A DNA stretch of 10,146 bases from Spirochaetaceae bacterium (lineage in GTDB: Bacteria; Spirochaetota; Spirochaetia; DSM-2461), in the NCBI GenBank assembly GCA_016342385.1, contig JAEINM010000121.1, positions 1 to 10,146 on the forward strand, in the 5' to 3' direction. Shown piece after piece: positions 7,610 through 10,146 of the stretch (its first letter is position 1; every line of letters starts with the position of its first letter). The notes below the pieces were generated by a model. The model saw only the letters and a program-made list of their open reading frames with translations, was not told the origin of the DNA and ran no database searches. The translations under genes and the position numbers were made by a program.

Positions 7610-8094
7610 ATTTCCCCCCATCTGCAGCCTTTATTCTTAATCCTGAGAAAAAAGGAAAGAGAAAAAAAGATAAAAAACTCAATACAGTAAAGAGTTTTTC
7701 ATCGGTTTTAGAAGAGTCTGAAAACACAGCTGCCGCGTACAATCTTTCAGCAGGAGAAGTCGTCAGTCATGAGAAACTTGAAGAAATACTCGATGATTTA
7801 TATCAGCTGGGTGAATCTCTGAAAAAAGAGCAGACTGTATCAAATCTTAAAAAATATCGTGAATCGATCAAACATTTCTTCAAATATGTAGTCACTAATG
7901 GCATAGAAGCCGAGAAAATTGCCGGGATTCGTAATCCACGGACAATGGAACAGAAGCAGTATACTCTTCTTAAAGTAGTAGACAGTAAACTTGAAAAATT
8001 AGCTGTTTATATACTGAGCTCTCAGAAGAACCAGATTGATATTCTGAAAGGTGTTGATGAGATATATGGCTTACTGGTAAATTTTACAAGTTGA
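7597..8094 (+). CDS. YaaR-family (DUF327) protein
   Basis: This cytoplasmic protein has 165 residues, no signal peptide and no membrane segment. A basic, low-complexity amino terminus (about 1-35, with KKGKRKKDKK) precedes a mostly helical DUF327 domain (about 55-163), recognised by the YRESIKHFFKYVVTNG region and the carboxy-terminal LLKVVDSKLEKLAVYILSSQ. Bacillus YaaR is about 146 residues; its biochemical role is not established. In Bacillus, yaaR lies two genes from yaaT (ricT) with holB between. Here the ricT homologue follows directly, so the neighbourhood supports the call. The start overlaps bactofilin by 13 bases; an AAGGA lies 12 bases upstream, a rather long spacing. The family is fairly confident, the function unknown. 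Confidence 0.8.
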   Translation: MEKINFPPSAAFILNPEKKGKRKKDKKLNTVKSFSSVLEESENTAAAYNLSAGEVVSHEKLEEILDDLYQLGESLKKEQTVSNLKKYRESIKHFFKYVVTNGIEAEKIAGIRNPRTMEQKQYTLLKVVDSKLEKLAVYILSSQKNQIDILKGVDEIYGLLVNFTS

Positions 8095-8099
8095 AGGAG
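8094..8099 (+). promoter_or_regulatory. Ribosome binding site supporting a TTG start of ricT
   Basis: AAGGAG lies seven bases before the TTG at 8107 and begins at the last base of the yaaR stop codon. The nearest ATG (8111) is in another frame, so TTG at 8107 is the supported start. Confidence 0.75.
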
Positions 8100-8106
8100 T
8101 TTTCTT

Positions 8107-9000
8107 TTGAATGAGGAAGCAGTCGAAGAAAAAACAGAAACTCTTGAAGACAATGTCGACAAGGTGTCATATAGGTTTAAAATAGATTATTCCGGAGAAA
8201 CCGAGATCTGTGAAGTGGACCGTGTTCTGGAGCTGAATAAAGACGATCAGGTCATTATTGAAACCAGGTATGGACGGGATATGGTTCATGTCCTTGGTCC
8301 GGTTAACTGCAGTGGTGAATGTTGCGGTAAAAAGGATATGAAAAATTTTATCCGCTTAGCCTCTGAAGAAGATCTGAAAATAAAAGAGCAGAATAGGAGC
8401 AAAGAAAAAGAAGCATTTCAGTTGTGTCGGGAAAAAATCCGAGAACAGAAACTGGATATGAAGCTTGTAGGAGCTCATTACCTGGTGGATGAAGCTAAAG
8501 TCCTCTTTTTCTTTACTGCCGAGGCCAGGGTTGATTTTAGGGAGCTCGTAAAAAATCTCGTTTCCATATTCAAGATGAGAATTGAGTTGAGGCAGATAGG
8601 AGTTCGTGATGAGTCAAGGGTTCTTGGCGGACTTGGTGTCTGTGGCAGAGATTACTGCTGTCATGGTGTAATGGATGATTTAAGACCCGTGTCAATTAAA
8701 ATGGCCAAAGATCAGAATCTCTCTCTCAATTCCATGAAAATTTCTGGTCCTTGCGGGCGACTTTTATGCTGCCTCTCTTATGAATACGATTATTATGTCG
8801 AGGAAAAGAAGAAGATGCCTTCTGAGGGTAATAAAGTCTATGCAGGAAAAATTTATTATCATGTGAGAGAAGTCAATATTTTTACCAAGATGATAAAACT
8901 TGCCGGAGAGGGTGGGAGAGTCGCTAATGTCCCATTCAGTTCATTTGAATATAATAGCGAAAAGAAGATCTGGAATTTGACCGGATCACCGGAAAATTGA
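8107..9000 (+). CDS. ricT: PSP1-domain protein, RicT/YaaT family
   Basis: The protein has 297 residues and starts at TTG. It matches the RicT/YaaT family over about 20-260. Strong landmarks are KLVGAHYLVDEAKVLFFFTA, RVDFRELVK, RIELRQIGVRDESR, GGLGVCGRDYCC, PVSIKMAKDQNLSLN and KISGPCGRLLCCLSYE. In Bacillus RicT joins RicA and RicF in an iron-sulphur complex that affects mRNA processing with RNase Y, as well as sporulation and biofilm formation. The conserved cysteines are C179, C184, C185, C216, C221 and C222. An additional cluster, C68-x3-C72-C73 (NCSGECCGKK), lies in the amino-terminal part, where I do not recall cysteines in the Bacillus protein. The first 20 residues are acidic. RicA and RicF homologues are not in this window. 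It ends the M23-bactofilin-YaaR operon; a new promoter starts ten bases after its stop. Confidence 0.9.
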   Translation: MNEEAVEEKTETLEDNVDKVSYRFKIDYSGETEICEVDRVLELNKDDQVIIETRYGRDMVHVLGPVNCSGECCGKKDMKNFIRLASEEDLKIKEQNRSKEKEAFQLCREKIREQKLDMKLVGAHYLVDEAKVLFFFTAEARVDFRELVKNLVSIFKMRIELRQIGVRDESRVLGGLGVCGRDYCCHGVMDDLRPVSIKMAKDQNLSLNSMKISGPCGRLLCCLSYEYDYYVEEKKKMPSEGNKVYAGKIYYHVREVNIFTKMIKLAGEGGRVANVPFSSFEYNSEKKIWNLTGSPEN

Positions 9001-9009
9001 TATATTATA

Positions 9010-9038
9010 TTGACATGGTTTGTTATCTTTTGTAACAT
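9010..9038 (+). promoter_or_regulatory. Sigma70 promoter of the small zinc-ribbon gene
   Basis: A perfect TTGACA (9010-9015), a 17-base spacer and TAACAT (9033-9038). The predicted start near 9045 leaves about 20 bases of leader containing the ribosome site AAGGAG (9052-9057). Confidence 0.78.
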
Positions 9039-9064
9039 GCCACGATATTGTAAGGAGTTTTATC

Positions 9065-9235
9065 ATGGCTGGAGTCAGTAAAAACGCCCGTACCACTTCA
9101 GGTACACAGAAATTTTTCTGTCCCTGTGGCGGAGAAGTAAAGATGAGATCTATATTCTCAAGTGGGAAAATGAAACATCACGCCGAGTGCGAGAAATGCA
9201 AAAGACAGGAAAGAAAACCTAAAGATTTTAGATAG
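9065..9235 (+). CDS. Small zinc-ribbon-like protein, 56 residues, function unknown
   Basis: The start is the ATG at 9065, set by AAGGAG seven bases upstream; an in-frame upstream TTG at 9020 falls inside the promoter and is rejected. The 56 residues are strongly basic. Two cysteine pairs, C19-P-C21 (FFCPCGGE) and C42-E-K-C45 (ECEKCKRQ), flank a short central strand region and would suit one zinc ion. H38 and H39 are also near. The amino terminus (MAGVSKNARTTSGTQ) and Lys/Arg-rich end resemble small zinc-ribbon ribosomal or RNA-associated proteins such as L32/L33, but I cannot match it to either. It has its own promoter and terminator and sits just upstream of rpsT and an HU-type gene, so a nucleic-acid or ribosome-linked role is possible. 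That role is inference only. Confidence 0.82.
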   Translation: MAGVSKNARTTSGTQKFFCPCGGEVKMRSIFSSGKMKHHAECEKCKRQERKPKDFR

Positions 9236-9255
9236 AACTTCTGTTAAAGTAAATA

Positions 9256-9289
9256 AAATCCATCATTATAAAAGTGATGGATTTTTTTA
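9256..9289 (+). terminator. Intrinsic terminator after the zinc-ribbon gene
   Basis: The stem AAATCCATCA (9256-9265) pairs perfectly with TGATGGATTT (9275-9284) around a 9-base loop and runs into a T-tract. It separates the zinc-ribbon gene from rpsT. Confidence 0.88.
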
Positions 9290-9363
9290 TATCCAATAGA
9301 TATGTAAATTTTTGTGACTCTAAAGGAACAAAAAAATAATCAGCTTCATATGCGTAGCTACTG

Positions 9364-9392
9364 TTGACAGGGGTCTGGATATTTGGTACGTT
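9364..9392 (+). promoter_or_regulatory. Probable promoter of the rpsT-HU operon, with overlapping inverted repeat
   Basis: TTGACA (9364-9369), a 17-base spacer, and TACGTT (9387-9392), preceded by the extended element TGG (9384-9386). The inverted repeat ACGTTT-TC-AAACGT (9388-9401) covers the -10. A second -10 of perfect sequence, TATAAT (9408-9413), lies downstream without a good -35 at normal spacing. Either could be the true start. Confidence 0.6.
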
Positions 9393-9428
9393 TTCAAACG
9401 TTATATTTATAATATAGCAAAAATTTTT

Positions 9429-9433
9429 GGAGG
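9429..9433 (+). promoter_or_regulatory. Ribosome binding site deciding the UUG start of rpsT
   Basis: GGAGG lies eight bases before the TTG at 9442. The TTG at 9427 overlaps this motif and has no ribosome site of its own. Confidence 0.75.
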
Positions 9434-9441
9434 TAAGGAAT

Positions 9442-9708
9442 TTGCCCAATTCACTTAATGCTGCAAAAAGACACAAACAGAGTCTTACTCGCAGATTACG
9501 CAACAAGACAATCAAAAGTTCAGTGCGGACAAGTATAAAAGCTTTTGAAGTTGCTGTAAAAAAACATGACCAGGAAGCTGCAGAAGTAAATTACAAAAAA
9601 GTTGTAAAACTTATTGATACAGCTGCTGGTAAAGGTGTATATCATAAAAATACAGCTGCACGAAAAAAATCCAGACTTCACAAAGTGCTTACAGGAATGG
9701 CTTCCTAA
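9442..9708 (+). CDS. rpsT: 30S ribosomal protein S20
   Basis: S20 binds 16S rRNA early in assembly of the small subunit. The protein has 88 residues, the family's usual length, when started at TTG 9442 (MPNSLNAAKRHKQSLTRRLR). It is strongly basic and almost entirely helical. Family landmarks are the amino-terminal SLNAAKRHKQS, the central NKTIKSSVRTSIK, and HKNTAARKKSRL near the end. The UUG start recalls E. coli rpsT, which also uses UUG and is translationally autoregulated. Whether the same control exists here is inference. It is preceded by its own promoter and followed, 28 bases on, by an HU-family gene with no terminator between, so the two are probably cotranscribed. Confidence 0.95.
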   Translation: MPNSLNAAKRHKQSLTRRLRNKTIKSSVRTSIKAFEVAVKKHDQEAAEVNYKKVVKLIDTAAGKGVYHKNTAARKKSRLHKVLTGMAS

Positions 9709-9736
9709 AGTCAGTACTGTAAATCAGAGTTAAAAA

Positions 9737-10054
9737 ATGACTGAAGTCAAGTTAACAAAAGCTGAAATTATTGAGCATATCTACGAAGATTCAGGAATCA
9801 GCCGTAAAGATATACACAAGGTTATTGATAAGTTTTTTGAAGAAGTTAAGCAGGCATTGGAAGATGACCGTATTGTTGAACTTCGAGGATTCGGGACCTT
9901 TGAAATCAGGACTCGAAAAGGGCGAGAAAAAGCCCGTAATCCGAAAACCGGTGAAGTTGTACCTGTTGAAAGTCATGGTGTGACTGTGTTCAGGCCCGGA
10001 AAAGAGCTGAAAACCCTGGCATGGGATCTGAGAAAAGAACCTGATGCTCAATAA
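9737..10054 (+). CDS. HU/IHF-family DNA-binding protein
   Basis: This small nucleoid protein bends and compacts DNA as a dimer. It has 105 residues, slightly longer than the usual 90-95 because of a short amino-terminal extension (MTEVK) and a polar tail (DLRKEPDAQ). The helical dimerisation part spans about 5-45. GFGTFEIRTRKGREKARNPK (51-70) covers the family signature and leads to the DNA-binding arm, whose tip RNPKTGE includes the intercalating proline P69. VFRPGKELK (84-92) closes the fold. Only a weak AGAG-like ribosome site precedes the ATG. It shares a transcript with rpsT and ends at a strong terminator. HU versus IHF-like specificity cannot be settled from this sequence. Confidence 0.94.
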   Translation: MTEVKLTKAEIIEHIYEDSGISRKDIHKVIDKFFEEVKQALEDDRIVELRGFGTFEIRTRKGREKARNPKTGEVVPVESHGVTVFRPGKELKTLAWDLRKEPDAQ

Positions 10055-10059
10055 AAAAC

Positions 10060-10101
10060 AAAGACTCCGTTTAGGGCAACCTGAACAGGGTCTTTTTTTT
10101 T
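10060..10101 (+). terminator. Strong intrinsic terminator with a GCAA tetraloop
   Basis: The arms 10060-10075 (AAAGACTCCGTTTAGG) and 10080-10095 (CCTGAACAGGGTCTTT) pair over about 15 bp with one C-A mismatch and two G-T pairs, capped by GCAA, a GNRA-type loop. A T-tract follows. It ends the rpsT-HU operon. Confidence 0.92.
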
Positions 10102-10146
10102 GTCTAGTCCGAGGACCTCGAGTCCCCTAAAAATATCTTTTTAAAA

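Noticed and set aside
9020..9064. Amino-terminal extension of the zinc-ribbon protein
   Set aside because: The extension would be encoded by the promoter spacer and -10. AAGGAG and the ATG at 9065 fit far better.
9228..9515. A 95-residue minus-strand protein
   Set aside because: It runs antisense through a terminator, the rpsT promoter and the rpsT start, and has no recognisable domain.
10103..10146. Short inverted repeats (CGAGG-A-CCTCG and GGAC-CTCGA-GTCC) after the last terminator
   Set aside because: The arms are only 4-5 bases and the window ends here; nothing can be assigned.
1..10146. CRISPR arrays, tRNA or rRNA genes, insertion sequences, prophage or defence systems
   Set aside because: Both strands were read for spaced repeats, cloverleaf features, transposase motifs and toxin or nuclease cassettes; none was found apart from the ATPase relic.

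Overview
The window is ordinary bacterial chromosome with moderate-to-low GC and dense gene packing. It most likely comes from a free-living spirochaete (Spirochaetia). The pointers are a lipoprotein with a bacterial lipobox (so a Gram-negative-type envelope), a membrane M23 peptidase paired with a bactofilin, a YaaR-RicT pair, and an rpsT-HU pair. This is an inference from gene content and protein style, not a database match.

Layout. (1) 2-2579, plus strand: leucine biosynthesis, the 3' part of leuA followed closely by leuB, ending in a strong palindrome. (2) 2633-3697, minus strand: a thioredoxin-like lipoprotein with its own sigma70-type promoter. (3) 3756-4036, minus strand: the decayed remains of an AAA/DUF4143-type ATPase, recognisable only by reading three frames in turn. 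(4) 4126-5917, minus strand: tatD followed by an overlapping dusB. (5) 6003-9000, plus strand: a well-formed promoter, then M23 peptidase, bactofilin, YaaR-family protein and RicT/PSP1 protein, overlapping or nearly abutting. (6) 9010-9290: a 56-residue zinc-ribbon protein with its own promoter and terminator. (7) 9364-10102: rpsT (UUG start) and an HU-family gene, ending in a strong intrinsic terminator.

How the genes work together. LeuA and LeuB catalyse the first and third steps of leucine synthesis; leuC and leuD are not in view. The 6126-9000 operon joins a cell-wall hydrolase and a bactofilin, a pairing known from cell-shape control in several phyla, to two genes (yaaR, yaaT/ricT) that lie near each other in Bacillus. 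No dedicated defence system, insertion sequence, CRISPR array, tRNA or rRNA was seen. The most unusual items are the three-frame ATPase relic, the shape-plus-RicT operon, an extra cysteine cluster in RicT, the small zinc-ribbon protein, and an Asp-to-Glu change at a metal-ligand position of TatD.
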